The notes beneath the pieces were generated by a model. The model made no database searches, had not been told where the DNA came from, and saw nothing but the letters and a program-made list of their open reading frames with translations. A DNA stretch of 64,000 nucleotides from Siphonodentalium dalli. Taxonomy: Eukaryota > Mollusca > Scaphopoda > Gadilida > Siphonodentaliidae. The translations under genes were made by a program, and so were the position numbers. Each line of letters opens with the position of its first letter. Position 1 is the stretch's first letter. This document shows positions 25,280 to 36,534 of the stretch, one piece after another. The DNA lies in NCBI GenBank assembly GCA_032622095.1, contig CP136067.1:93300707-93364706 (forward strand). Direction: 5' to 3'.

Positions 25280-25465
25280 TGTGTTATCATATTGTCACAG
25301 GGAAAGAAAGGTAACTCTATCATCAAAACGAATTATGACTGCGGGTAATTTTGTGTAATTTCGCATTGTTCAATATTATCATATTTGTCACAGGACAAGA
25401 AAGGTAACTCTATCATCAAAACGAATTGTGACTGCGGGTGATTTCCCGCATTGCGCAATGTTCAG
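25280..25465. repeat. ~93-bp direct duplication
   Basis: GTCACAGGGAAAGAAAGGTA and GTCACAGGACAAGAAAGGTA start two copies that continue through CTCTATCATCAAAACGAATT and GACTGCGGGT. Two units only. Confidence 0.8.
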
Positions 25466-25764
25466 GAAATACTATACTAGCCATAAGGTTTCTCAAATCA
25501 CGCAGGTAACTATTTGTCATCTTAGCAGCTGAACGAAAATATAAATATTTCGAAATCTGAATGTTATATTCTCGGTCTAAATTGCAGTAGCCTGAACACT
25601 AACTGCGTGGGATCCATTTAAAAATCAGATATTACAAAACCAAACCACTCTATTGATATTCTGGTTCCCTGGTTATCATCCTTGTCAGCATCCTTGTTAG
25701 ATATGGCAAAAAACGTGGTAAATTTTGTTTTGGTACTCGTCATATTTTTAGGGGCTAAGTGCAA

Positions 25765-27009
25765 CTCAATCAAGAAAAAAGAGTATCAAACTGTATTCTA
25801 GCATTGCTACGCTGCTAAACTGCTAATAAATGAAAAAATGAAGACAATAGAGTTTTAAACTGAGCTCTGGCACTGCTAAGCTGCTAATAAATGAAAAGGT
25901 TATAACATGTGAGTTTTAAAACCAATTCTAGCGGTACTATGCTGCTATACTGCTAACGACTGAAAAAATGAAATAAAATGGAGTTTTAAAAAGGCTCTAG
26001 GACTGCTAAACTGCTAGTGCATTAAAAAATAAATGGTTCAAACTGAATTCTAGCAGTGATATGCTGCTAAACTGCTAAGGAATAAAAATATTAAAAAAGA
26101 GAGTTTCAAACTGAATTATAGCGGTGCTATGCTGCTAAACTGCTAAGGAATGAAAATATAAAAAAGATAGTTTCAAACTGAATTCTAGCAGTGCTATGCT
26201 GCTAAACTGCTAAGGAATGAAAATATTAAAAAAGAGAGTTTCAAACTGAATTCTAACGGTTCTATGCTGCTATACTGCTAAGGAATGAAAATATAAAAAA
26301 GATAGTTTCAAACTGAATTCTAGCAGTGATATGCTGCTAAACTGCTAAGGAATAAAAAATATTAAAAAAGAGAGTTTCAAACTGAATTATAGCGGTGCTA
26401 TGCTGCTAAACTGCTAAGGAATGAAAATATAAAAAAGATAGTTTCAAACTGAATTCTAGCAGTGATATGCTGCTAAACTGCTAAGGAATGAAAATATTAA
26501 AAACGAGAGTTTCAAACTGAATTCTAGCGGTGCTATGCTGCTAAACTGCTAACAAATGAAAAAATGAAACAAAATGGAGTTTTAAAAGGGCTCTTGGACT
26601 GCTAATGCATTTAAAAAACAAATGGTTCAAACTGAATTCTAGCGGTGCTACGCTGCTAAACTGCTAATGAATAAAAATATTAAAAAAGAGAGTTTCAAAC
26701 TGAATTCTAGCAGTACTATGCTGCTAAACTGCTAATGAATGAAAATATTAAAAAAGAGAGTTTCGAAATGAATTCTAGCGGTGCTATGCTGCTAAACTAC
26801 TAAGGAGTGAAAATGTTAAAAAAGAGAGTTTCAAACTGAATTCTAGCGGTGTTGTACTGCTAAACTGCTAACGAATGAAAATATTAAAAGACAAGAGTTT
26901 CAAACTGAATTCTAGCGGTGCTATGCTGCTAAACTACTAAGGAATGAAAATATTAAAAAGAGAGTTTCAAACTCAATTCTAGCGGTGCTATGCTGCTAAA
27001 CTGCTAAAC
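25765..27009. repeat. ~67-bp minisatellite, about 18 units
   Basis: The unit contains TTTCAAACTGAATTCTAGC, GGTGCTATGCTGCTAAACTG, CTAAGGAATGAAAATATT and AAAAAGAGAG. Starts at roughly 26111, 26178, 26246, 26312, 26380 and 26446 show a 66-68 base period. Units alternate between long and short A-run variants. Left-hand units (25765-26040) are more diverged and shorter. Within each unit CTGCTAAA is itself repeated. Confidence 0.92.
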
Positions 27010-27259
27010 AGACGAAGACAATATCCACGGATGGGTTAAACACTTAAGAGATACTTCGACAAAAGGCGGTCGAACATACCTATATGGACCACCCAAGGTT
27101 CGGTGGATATCGATATTGAATTGTTAAAACGAACGATTCAAATTCACTACAAGACCAATACCGCACAGAATGGCGTAAAAACGATTGACGAAAAATGTAA
27201 ATGCCGGAATTACAAAATATTCAAATAATCAAATGAAATTATAGAATTATTTAATTAAA

Positions 27260-28226
27260 TTGCCTAAAGCAGACGCACTGACAATGTTGACATTTAGATG
27301 TTCAAATCACCATTTACCAATCGAAACAGGGTCGTGGAATGATATACTGCTCAAGGATAGGTTATGTAAAAAGTGTAATCAAAATGTAATTGGTGATGAG
27401 TATCGCACATCACCGGACCAAGCATATTTTTTATCTATTTACCTATGGGCGTTTAATGAAGCATTTCCATTGGTTCAGTCTAATCCACCGAAGAAATATA
27501 TAAAAAATAACCATGCATGGATGACAAAAGGTCTCATTAACTCTTCCTTCGTTAAGAACAAATTATGCATACAAAAAATTAAAAATCCGTCAGTACTCAA
27601 CGTCGATAAGTATAAAACCTATTGTCGAATATACAAGCAATTAATCAGAAAGAGCAAACAACTATATTACAACAATGTTCTACAGGAGAATAAATTTGAC
27701 ATGCGACGTGCATGGGTCATCTTGAAAAACGCTCTAAAACTGTCAAATAACACTCAAAAAAATCCATCAAATTTATCAAATAAAAACACTGTCCTTTCGG
27801 AACCAGATAAAATAGCGCAGGCGTTTAACGACTATTTCGGGAAAATTTGTCAAAAAACTAGTGACGGCGTCCCCTGTCAGATAACATTTTTCAGACTACT
27901 TAACACATTCCAATACTGGAAATTTCTTCTTGTTTCCAACTGATGCCAACGAAATCCTGAAAATCTCTGATAACGTAATCAGAAAGGGAACCACTGACAT
28001 CAATCATCTCACATCGAAACTAATGAAAAGGACAATCCCCGAAACTTCAAGTGCACTGTCGCACATATTCAATTTATCATTCAAATTAGGAATCTTCCCC
28101 GATAGACTGAACAATTCAAAAGTAATTCCGCTCCATAAAAACGAGTCTCCTAATAAAATAACAAATTATATGCCCATTAGCATTTTATCCGTCTTTTCGA
28201 AGTTGTCTCTACTATATACCCCTTAA
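27260..28226 (+). pseudogene. Non-LTR retrotransposon RT fragments in rearranged order
   Basis: One open frame (27260-27943, beginning at a TTG, no good ATG) reads about 50 residues of a retrotransposon C-terminal domain: HHLPIETGSW, then CKKC and IGDEY, the Cys/His segment normally found after the RT. It then passes directly into the linker that normally precedes an RT (FNEAFPL, HAWMTKGLINSS, later AQAFNDYFGKI). After a frameshift near 27935 the RT N-terminal part follows in another frame (27930-28226): LSHIFNLSFKLGIFPDRL, SKVIPLHK, NYMPISILSVFSKL. Palm motifs A-C are absent; the sequence decays after 28226. The order C-terminus, linker, RT implies two pieces joined head to tail. Not functional. 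Confidence 0.75.
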
Positions 28227-28487
28227 TGCATCTGCTATGGTCATTTAGCTGAAAACAACGGTAAACCAACTAAGGACTCTACATTAACTATTTCCATAGA
28301 CATGGTCGAAAGAGTCATGAAATTTTACTAGAAAAACTACAGAAAACCATTGTTTTAATTCATACAGATGACTTGTTTTTATATAAAAGACAATAAACTG
28401 TTTTAACTAAGAAGAGACTACAGTCAAATGAACTTTCTGCTTTTGAGGTGTTCATAAAACAAGTTTTCTATATAACTATAAACATAT
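28227..28487. other. Decayed continuation, no gene
   Basis: Short traces that may continue the retrotransposon (for example an IDMVERVMKFY-like reading) with stops. Nothing firm until the terminal repeat at 28488. Confidence 0.35.
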
Positions 28488-30050
28488 GATGTACATACAC
28501 ATTTGCCGATCACAAGCGGGCACCATTTGAGTAAATAAAAAAAGGCCTTTGATCACAACAGCGCCCTCTTAAAATGTCATTTTAACATATATAGAGCATC
28601 TGTCAGAAATCCCACTATATTGTAACCGAAAAGCCGTTATGTTTCCAGCTTATATTGACATAACCTGAGCCCGGGTGTGTTCACAATCTGAAAGTACAGA
28701 CTATTTATGTGGACACCCCACTCGTCAGTCACTGTGCGCCTAGTCGTGTACGACGGGTCACCTGTCGCGACGTCATACAGTAATGATATGTTCCTGTTGA
28801 CACATTGAAAGGTACTCAATCCGATTCGATGGTCCCCATATCATCAGATTCCAACAACGACAACATTTTTTGAAATGCTGTTTCAGTTATCAGAATCGAT
28901 TAATTGTCCGAAAATAATGCTAACCACGGTCAACTATAGTATAAAATTGCCCGAAACGTGTTATTCATCAACATTTTCTTCAACGAAATATGGCCGGATT
29001 GTCAAATATATACACACAAAGCCAATTGAGTTTAGAGTTATCCATCTTCCTCCGTAATTTGATCCGAGACAGTCGCCTTGACGAATGTTTGCTGTATATT
29101 ATGGTTCAATGTGCCTAAATGTGTCTTCAGATCATAATATCGATCTGAATAAGTGTGCTACTTACGAGAAGTACCATACCCCCTTAAGAGAGATGACATG
29201 ACACATCGATTTTGGTTGTACATGTATATTTCAATTTCCTATCGCTTTTAAAAGACAATAAATCACTTCACCGAGAACGACCATTCAAGCCTTGATGTGT
29301 TATGTTTCTAAATTAAGTTTAATTCTTCATTATTATATTATTTGAAATGCTTTTGGTGGTTATATTGAAAATATTGAGTCTCATCTCTGGAGTCACCGAA
29401 AACATTGAGAAGCAGTATGCATTATATGTATACATGTAGAACGGGACAGTGCCCTCATCGTGTGATTCGTGAAGGTTAATAGCGACCATCGGGAGGTGAA
29501 ACATGTCTAATATGGAAACCTAGTTCATGGTTTTATCACAACTTGACGTACAGATTTTCGACAACTATAGTGATCAGCGACTTAAGCAACTAGACGTAGT
29601 GACTGACGAGTGGGGTGTCCACATGAAGTCTCCGCTTTCAGATTGTCAACACACCCGAGCCAAGGTAATGTCAATATATTCTGCAAACATAACGGCGTTT
29701 CCGTTGCAATATAGTGGCATTTCCGACAGATGTTGTATATGTGTTAAAATGACATTTTAAGACGGCGTTTTTTTCGAGAAAATTATTTTCTGAAGTGATC
29801 AAAGGCCGTTTGTATCTATAAACAGTGTCGTTCGCTCAAATGCATGGAACCCGCTTGCGATCGGAAAATGTGTATACACAATATATACTTATATATATTT
29901 ATTGTTGTTGGTTTTTCCGTCTATCCAGTCAGAAAACTATTTTTATGTTGTTGTTTTTTGTTATTCTGCAATATTTAGATCTAAAATAGAATGTTCTCGC
30001 CTCGGGGATAGCTACTTCCGGACACTTGTTTGTACGGTTTATACACTGTG
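28488..30050. mobile_element. Transib-like element, second copy, left end truncated
   Basis: 28488-28800 matches the left TIR interior of the 22313 element (GTACATACACATTTGCCGAT, GGACACCCCACTCGTCAGTC). 29530-30050 matches the right TIR and ends GGTTTATACACTGTG at 30050, followed by ATAAC. The left heptamer is missing: the sequence meets the LINE fragment near 28440-28488. It carries the same MITE in the same orientation. No transposase frame. Confidence 0.65.
28808..29075 (+). repeat. TA-type MITE, copy 3 (right end lost)
   Basis: Begins AAAGGTACTCAATCCGATTC and follows the body of copies 1 and 2 to ATCCATCTTCCTCCG, then diverges before the right inverted end. The flanking TA is not preserved at the left (TTGAAAGG). 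Confidence 0.75.
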
Positions 30051-30604
30051 ATAACGTCCAACAACAAAAAATCATCCCATGCATTGACGCCCCGTTATCT
30101 GATTTTAATCCACTTACATGACACGTAATCGCAAAGGTTCTGTCAGCGCTCACCCTCGCTCATCGGTCTGAGACAAACTCGAGAACTGATGTTATTGCGG
30201 TGAAATTCGGGGTATGACCCACTTGCGGAGATGAATACATGTAGGCCGTTACGACCGAGACCGGAGACGACCCCATCTGATAATCTGCGCGGACTTTTAA
30301 GTGAGATAATCTGTATATGTATATATTGCAGCGCAGGAACCTTCCGGTTATAGTCTATAGGCGCACTGGCCAGGTGCTACCACGACCGAGTAACTTTACA
30401 AGAAAACCATAGTCAGAAATGGTAACGCCCTCAAGATCATATTATTAGCCATATATACAATATAACAACTTTAATGTCGTGATTGTGAAAAATATGTATA
30501 TAGGTAACGCCTATGTAGTTGATTATATGTGATATTTTTTTTCTAATTTCATTTGAAATAGTGGTCTGAATAGCGCTGAAATAGCATGCAGAATAATAAT
30601 CGGG
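30051..30604. other. Intergenic; short fragment of palindrome repeat
   Basis: 30415-30470 (GTCAGAAATGGTAACGCC, AAGATCATATTATTAGCC) matches 47518-47560 in the right palindrome arm, same orientation. Otherwise no feature. Confidence 0.5.
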
Positions 30605-32005
30605 CAAACATTTGCGATCTTCGTAACATGGTTCAAGTACGCAAACACAATCACGTTTCTAATCACATTTAGTATCCAATTACGCAAATACCGAGTATGT
30701 TTTATTTACATTTAGTCCACCACATCCTGCGACAGGGTCAGATATACTTGCCAATATACACACTAGGAGGGCGTAATGCTGATCTAAGAATGGCCTCAGG
30801 TAATGCACTCATGGTATGACCTCTCATAAGGATTAATTAAAATACATGCATGGTTACATGAGGGTAAATTAAAATATGATCACACCAGAGAGGATTAATT
30901 GAAATATGGTCCGATGAGGGTAATTTAAAATATGATCACATCACGGTTAATTAAAATATGGTCCCATGAGGGTTAATTAATATATCGTCCAATGGGGGTT
31001 AATAAAAATATGGGCCCATGATGGTTAATTAAAATTGTACCTTGATTGTTAATTAAAATATCGTCTCATGAGGGTTAATACAAAATATGGACCCATGGGA
31101 GTATTTGAAATATGGTCCCATTAACTTAAGGTCAATTAAAATATGGTAACGTGACTTAATTAGAGAATAAATATATGGTCCCATTATGAGGGTTAATTAA
31201 AATAAAAATATGGTGTCATCAGTGTTGATTAAACTACGGTCCCACTGGGGTGAAACACAATATAGTCCCATGAGGGTCAATTAAAATAGGGTCCAATGAG
31301 GTCTAATTATAATATGCCCCCTTCCCATGAGGATCAATTAAAACATGGTCACAGGAAGGGGGGTAATTTCTTAACATTCTTCAGTTCATATAGCATTCTG
31401 ATATATCTTCGGTATATATAAATAAAAATAGAAATGGAATATAACATGCCCATATTTGTCGCGTATAACTAAATGAAAAAGTTCAATAAACTATATTAAA
31501 TAACATGTTAAACACCAATATAAACAAACACCTCGTAGGATTCATGTTCGAATTAAATGTCTATACAATCGTCAAATCCCCGTGAACAGTATAATAGTAG
31601 ATAGCATTCCGATTTATATCACGTGAAAATAACCGAAAGATGTTCAAATAACAATGCAACAAAGCAGGTTAAAGAACAATAGAAACACATAACGCGCAGC
31701 GCGCTAATGGTTAATTCGCGAATTCCCGTTAGAATCAATCGGCTCGCACTTCTTGGCATGCGAATAACAAACCATGGATCAATCAAGCATGTCTCGAGAG
31801 ACCCCCCGCTGCATGAAATAATAATGTTAATGCCAATAAACGAAATTGAAATTCCCAACTATACCTTTTACCGGACTCGGCCTCGGGGTCGCACTACAAC
31901 TTTTAATACGTCCCAAAAATCCCCATTTCTATAAATAAAACAACCATGCGCCCAGTGAATACCAAGACACGGTAGCTGATTATACACCCGGAGACCGAAA
32001 TAATA
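30605..32005 (+). repeat. Dispersed element A1 with 26-bp minisatellite
   Basis: Aligns in direct orientation with 57995-59455. Its centre (about 30832-31345) is a degenerate 26-base array: AATTAAAATATGGTCCCATG plus AGGGTT. Then comes a shared unique part (ACATGTTAAACACC, ACGCGCAGCGCGC) and the ACCGGACTCGGCCTC module at 31870-31915. ORFs here are incidental. Confidence 0.85.
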
Positions 32006-32451
32006 ACCTTGTGGTGACTCCACTATCGTTCTTTAACGTGCACACACCAAGGGGCATACGTTCAATTAGTTAGTTGTTTATAACCTATATTGGAGCGCAA
32101 GAGTGAACACATTTGATGCAGAGCGATATTATTTCAATGAAGTTACTAAATTAATGCAGATGCGCATTCACTATTTTGTTATTGTCGAGTTTTTGGTTGG
32201 TTACTCGCGTTATGAATAATCGTCTCATCGGTATCGTCTGCTCGGGCCAATGTTGGGGCTCACTATGGGTTATTATCACAATTTTCTGACATGATTATAC
32301 CGTATAAATCAACTGGGAGCCTCACACAGATGGAAGCATCTACTGATGAGTGACGTCTGCTCGAGTTGCGCACCAAATAACAGTAGAAACGGACTTCCAT
32401 GGACTCACAGCTCAGCCTCTTATCCACTAACGTGAGTATCCGTATTGGGAT
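32006..32451. other. Intergenic, no gene
   Basis: No supported coding sequence. The minus strand at 32345-32425 has a short tRNA-like phrase (AGTGGATAAGAGGC) but no B box or cloverleaf. Confidence 0.4.
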
Positions 32452-34977
32452 GTGAAACATATTTTATTTGCATAATGTACAAAAGGGATTGGGGCATAAG
32501 TTTTTACAACTTGTGAAGCATAATCTCCCGATACAATATAATAACACACATGTAATGAAGATGACGGTAAAACGTATTTACAGGATGCTCATTTTTGTGA
32601 TATATAATTTGTATTGCCTTCCAAATGTTGTGGAAATTTGTGTTTAAAACAATGTGGCTTCATTATGATTGTTTCGAACGGTTAGCGAGTGCTAATATCT
32701 AATATATTAGTGTATGTTCGGGGGTTTAAAAAAAGTAAAAGTAGACAGTCATGTACTCTATTTTGGTTTTGAGTAGCGCTCTGGAAGAGAGTACGGATAA
32801 TTCATAAGAACGAGCATGTTTCTGGTGGAGGTTGGTCCATTTGTGAGATAACTGCCAGATAACAAATTGAAATTCCGGAAGAACTTTTAAGTGTATACAA
32901 AAATAATATACATATGTATAATCATTTAGGGGTAGAAACGCTTAGTCGCTGCAATATATTGCTGTGTGATGTAAAATAGTTTCATATTATTTTTTTTGGA
33001 CAAGATATGAGGTATTCACACATGAGTTCTGCAATATTGCTTATTGTGAGATTTTCACGGGATAGTTTCTCAGAAAATTCTGAGCGCTCTCTTTGGTACA
33101 ATGTGCACATGATGAAATAGTGATATGCGTCTTCATACCGGTTTCCACACGAACATGCAGTGCTGTCAGCGATATAGTTGTTGAACATATCAGATGGAAG
33201 ATCACTACACAAATTACGTTGGCGACAATGAAAAATGTTGTATTTCTGTGTCCAACGTAGAAATGTCGATGTGGACTGGGCGCGGGATCTATATGTTGCA
33301 AGTTGGTTTTAAAGGTAGAAGTTTATTACATTCCATGACCATCGCTGGGAAAATGACTGTTTGAAGTGTTCAGAATAGCAGTAATATGAATAAATTTACT
33401 GGGGCGTCTACAATGATAGTCTGCAACTTCGTGCGATCCTGGGGGGAGTGTAGTTGATAGCTATGAGGATGCTAAATAATTTACCTTTTTATAGAGTGCC
33501 TGAAATTTATGTATTTGACGTCTTTTATTGAGTGAAGGCCATCCAACGTCCTGTAATACCGTGTTGTCCGAAGCAGAACGGGTGATACCGCTGACTATCC
33601 GACCAGCCTGGATATGAAGCCGGTCAAGCTTTTCTAACATATATTTAGAGGCATTGTCCCAAACGGCATCTGAATAATCAAATAGTGATAAAATGTATGT
33701 TTTGTAAATAATTTCGATGGTTTTCCTGTTTAGTTGATATTTGATCCGAAGGAGTTGAGATAAGGGCGAGACAATCTTTTTGACAGAGCCTTCAATGGTA
33801 TATTGCACTGTGACCTGTGAGAAAACCGAGAGTTCACTTTCGAAGAAACTTTTACTAATCTGTTTCAGAACCACTATCTCAAAAATTTTAGCTACACATG
33901 GTTGAAGCGATATTGTTCGGTAATTTTTTGCGTCAGCGGGATCATCTTTTTTAAAAGTCGGGATCACGTTTGCGGATTTCCAGGACTTTGGGAATTTCTC
34001 TGAATTGATAGATTTCCTGAATAGAAGGACCAGTGGGGGTGAGCTATCGATTTTGCCGTTTCGCGGAGCATTCTAACGCTAATCCCATCGTGCCCATGGG
34101 CTTTGTTAAGTTTAAAAGATTTGATAGCTGTTTCAACCTCGGATTCTGTGAAAATCAAATATGGCATGGTGTTTGCACTGCGTTTCGGAACATTAGGCAG
34201 GTTATGATTAGCATCAATAATGGTAGAATTCGCAATGAAGCTGTCGTATTAAATTTTAGCTTTTAAACTATAATCGATTGCATATGTCTTATTGTTGGCA
34301 TGGATTGTACCGGAGGAGCTGTATAGTGGAGGGGATATTTTTTTGCTCGTTTCTTGTGTGGTAGGTAATGTATTATTCTCCAAAAGTCTCGCGGGTTAGA
34401 TGCTTCTCTTATTCGTTCTTCTAGGTTTTCTTCAAATTTCATTTTCACGTGCTTCTTCCTGTTATTGACTGTCTATTATATATTTTAGAACTTATGTCTG
34501 TATGTCTGTCTGTGTATGTATTTTATAGACTCGAAAACTGCCCAACCGATCCGACTCAAATCTGGTATGTAGTCCTACTTTGATCCCGGGAACAATATGG
34601 GCGGGTCCAATTTTACGTGCGACCGTGTCCTTAACCTGGACCTTGACCTCGCTCATATCCGATCATATAGGCATGTTTCTGGACCGCCCAGACGAAGTCG
34701 GGCATATCAGCTAGTTTCTTATATTTTTATATTTTATCCAAACTTCAGGATTTTCTTATTTCATGGCTTTTTTTCCTAACTCTGTCACGTTTTCGTATCT
34801 AAAACGGATGCCCGAATTGAACCAGATTGTGTCAGAAGTTCTTACTGTATGTATGATTGTTCTCGCCATTATGGACAGAAATTCTAATTGAAAGTTATTG
34901 GCAGCTGTGTTCACATCAGATGCACATGTTATGAGCTCATCCCAGTCGACATTGACACATCCGTATTGGGAGCACAA
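32452..34977 (-). pseudogene. LINE (non-LTR retrotransposon) ORF2 remnant, left arm
   Basis: Read 5' to 3' on the minus strand. 34977-34756 is the pre-RT linker (NSGIRF then KKAMK). A Helitron interrupts at 34714-34472. 34448-34263 continues the linker (ASNPRDFWRIIHYL). 34167-33964 holds the RT start (KLNKAHGHDGISVRMLRE), then a frameshift. 33967-33461 has VIPTFKKDDPADAKNYRTISL-type fingers (MIPTFKKDDPADAKNYRTIS) followed abruptly by thumb-like IIYKTYILSLFDYSDAVWDN. The palm with the catalytic YxDD box is missing. 33212-32982 gives the C-terminal Cys segment (CSCGNRYEDAYHYFIMCTLY). No endonuclease domain is seen upstream. Probably Jockey/CR1-related; clade not certain. Dead. Confidence 0.85.
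34472..34714 (+). mobile_element. Helitron (non-autonomous) inside LINE, left arm
   Basis: Starts TCTATTATATATTTTAG and ends with hairpin-forming GACGAAGTCGGGC, a short spacer, then CTAG at 34711-34714 followed by T. Internal text TGTCTGTCTGTG and TATAGACTCGAAAACTG is typical of the family here. TC...hairpin...CTRR ends define Helitrons. It splits the LINE between its IRN and NNRKK segments. The strict A|T host site is not evident at the left edge. The same insertion is in the right arm. Confidence 0.75.
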
Positions 34978-35250
34978 TGACCGACCATAATGGACACCGT
35001 TTACACAATTAACTATTACTGATAAGAATTACGAAAAGCTACTTGTAGTCGTAAGTTTTTCGGACTGTCCAAAAAGTTATTTTTGCAGAATTGACGAATA
35101 TATGAGTCCGTTTTATTTTTAGAAAATAGAGTCATTCAAATGTCTTGTCGCTCACACTAAGTTGATGTGGTTCTATTTGTCATGATAATAATATACTTAT
35201 TTGTGTTGCTATCAGGTCATAGTCAGCGGTGTAGTAGGATATAAAATTGC

Positions 35251-35454
35251 ATGCACTGCTCATTAACGCCACCGGTCTATACTGTTGGGCAATTTTTTAG
35301 AAATCTGTGGACCTGTGTAGATAATTGTTTTTTCCGGTTATTTTGGGATGCGTTAAAGTTGTTCTGCGACCCCGAGTCCGGTAAAAGTTGGAATGTCCAA
35401 GTTCGTGAAAGTTCTATTGACTATGCCGATGATTTGAGAAGCTTTATTGTTTAG
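35251..35454. repeat. Dispersed 60-bp module copy within left arm
   Basis: 35340-35400 (GATGCGTTAAAGTTG, CTGCGACCCCGAGTCCGG, TAAAAG) is a copy of a module also at 5257, 31850, 47990, 59335 and, weakly, 62405. The 67-codon frame over it has no recognisable protein features. Confidence 0.5.
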
Positions 35455-35808
35455 GATATTGTAGAAAGTCTAATCTGGCCGTGTCAAATTGAGCTATATC
35501 GATGGGATAATTCGTAGGACAACACATTTCGGGTTTTCGTGGGGTGTGTATTCGCTGGATGTCTTATAGTTGCAGTATATATGTAACTAATATGACCGCG
35601 TTAATTGCGTTCGATGTTTAGGTATGAACAATGGCTGGGCCATGCACACTTGGAGATTTTACGGCGGGAACCCAATTTTGTATCCGCATTTAGAAGCTTT
35701 ATGGTTTTGTGAATGAAAAACCTGCAGTAATAAGCCGTAGTTTTTTGTAATAATTTGAAGAATTAGTTGTTTTAACGGAATTCTAAGTAACCAATATATT
35801 TTATATTA

Positions 35809-36534
35809 TCTCTTCTATATATTTTGAGAACTCCTTGTATTCGAGAGATAGCCCACACCCTCCGGACCTCAATGATATGATCGTGAATGAGTATTGATAT
35901 ACCCCACTAAACTTTGACAAACACCAGTAATGGTGTGTAGATCATTTACATATCTCTCCTATATATTTTGATACAATCTATCTAATTTACATATCTCTCT
36001 TATATATTTATGTTTGTGTGTGTGTTGTACTTCATACAAATCTACGATTCTCGACCGATCGGGACGAAACTTGGTACGTGTGTGTAGTTTGACCAGGCGG
36101 TGGTCGTTGTCGTATTGGCGAGCCCGAGCGACGCCCGTGCAGCGCATGCGCAGACGAGATCTCGGAAACGGGTGGAGCTATCGACTTGAAATTTGCTATG
36201 TGAATGTATCTTGCGCCGGGTACAAATTTTATCGGGTCGCCGAGCCCCGTGCGACGCCCGTGCAGCGCATGCGCAGACGAGATCTCGGAAACGGGTGGAG
36301 CTATCGACTTGAAATTTGCTATGTGAATGTATCTTGCGCCGGGTACAAATTTTATCGGGTCGCCGAGTCCGTGCGACGCCAGCTTCGCGCATGCGCAGAC
36401 CAGATCTCGGAAACGGGTGGAGCTGCCGGGTACAATTTTTTCTTATTGAAACGCGTGGAGCTAAAAATTAAAAAAAAATATTAAAACAAATGTCATGTTT
36501 CGGAAAAGCCGCCGGTGGCGGGCTAACCTGCTAG
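35809..36534 (+). mobile_element. Helitron unit 1 of head-to-tail array
   Basis: Begins TCTCTTCTATATATTTTG at 35809 directly after host A. Ends with hairpin CCGCCGGTGGCGG, spacer GCTAACCTG and CTAG at 36531-36534. Two further TCTCTCCTATATATTTTG-like 5' ends occur near 35951 and 35994, suggesting stacked or partial copies. Contains the 122-bp duplication at 36131-36420. No Rep/helicase coding. Confidence 0.75.
36131..36420 (+). repeat. 122-bp tandem repeat within Helitron unit 1
   Basis: CGTGCAGCGCATGCGCAGAC at 36136 and 36258 begins nearly identical units (GATCTCGGAAACGGGTGGAG, TATCGACTTGAAATTTGC). A third, partial one starts at 36377. The 156-codon frame here simply translates the repeat. 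Confidence 0.9.

Noticed and set aside
25765-27009. CRISPR-like array
   Set aside because: Whole ~67-base units repeat, including what would be spacers; unit drift is gradual, and the context is eukaryotic. It is a minisatellite.
32340-32430. Possible tRNA or tRNA-derived SINE on the minus strand
   Set aside because: AGTGGATAAGAGGC resembles an A box, but no B box, T arm or acceptor pairing could be made.
36014-36484. 156-codon frame with internal repeats
   Set aside because: The apparent protein repeats are the 122-bp DNA tandem read through because 122 x 2 plus indels happens to stay open; an equally repetitive frame exists on the other strand.
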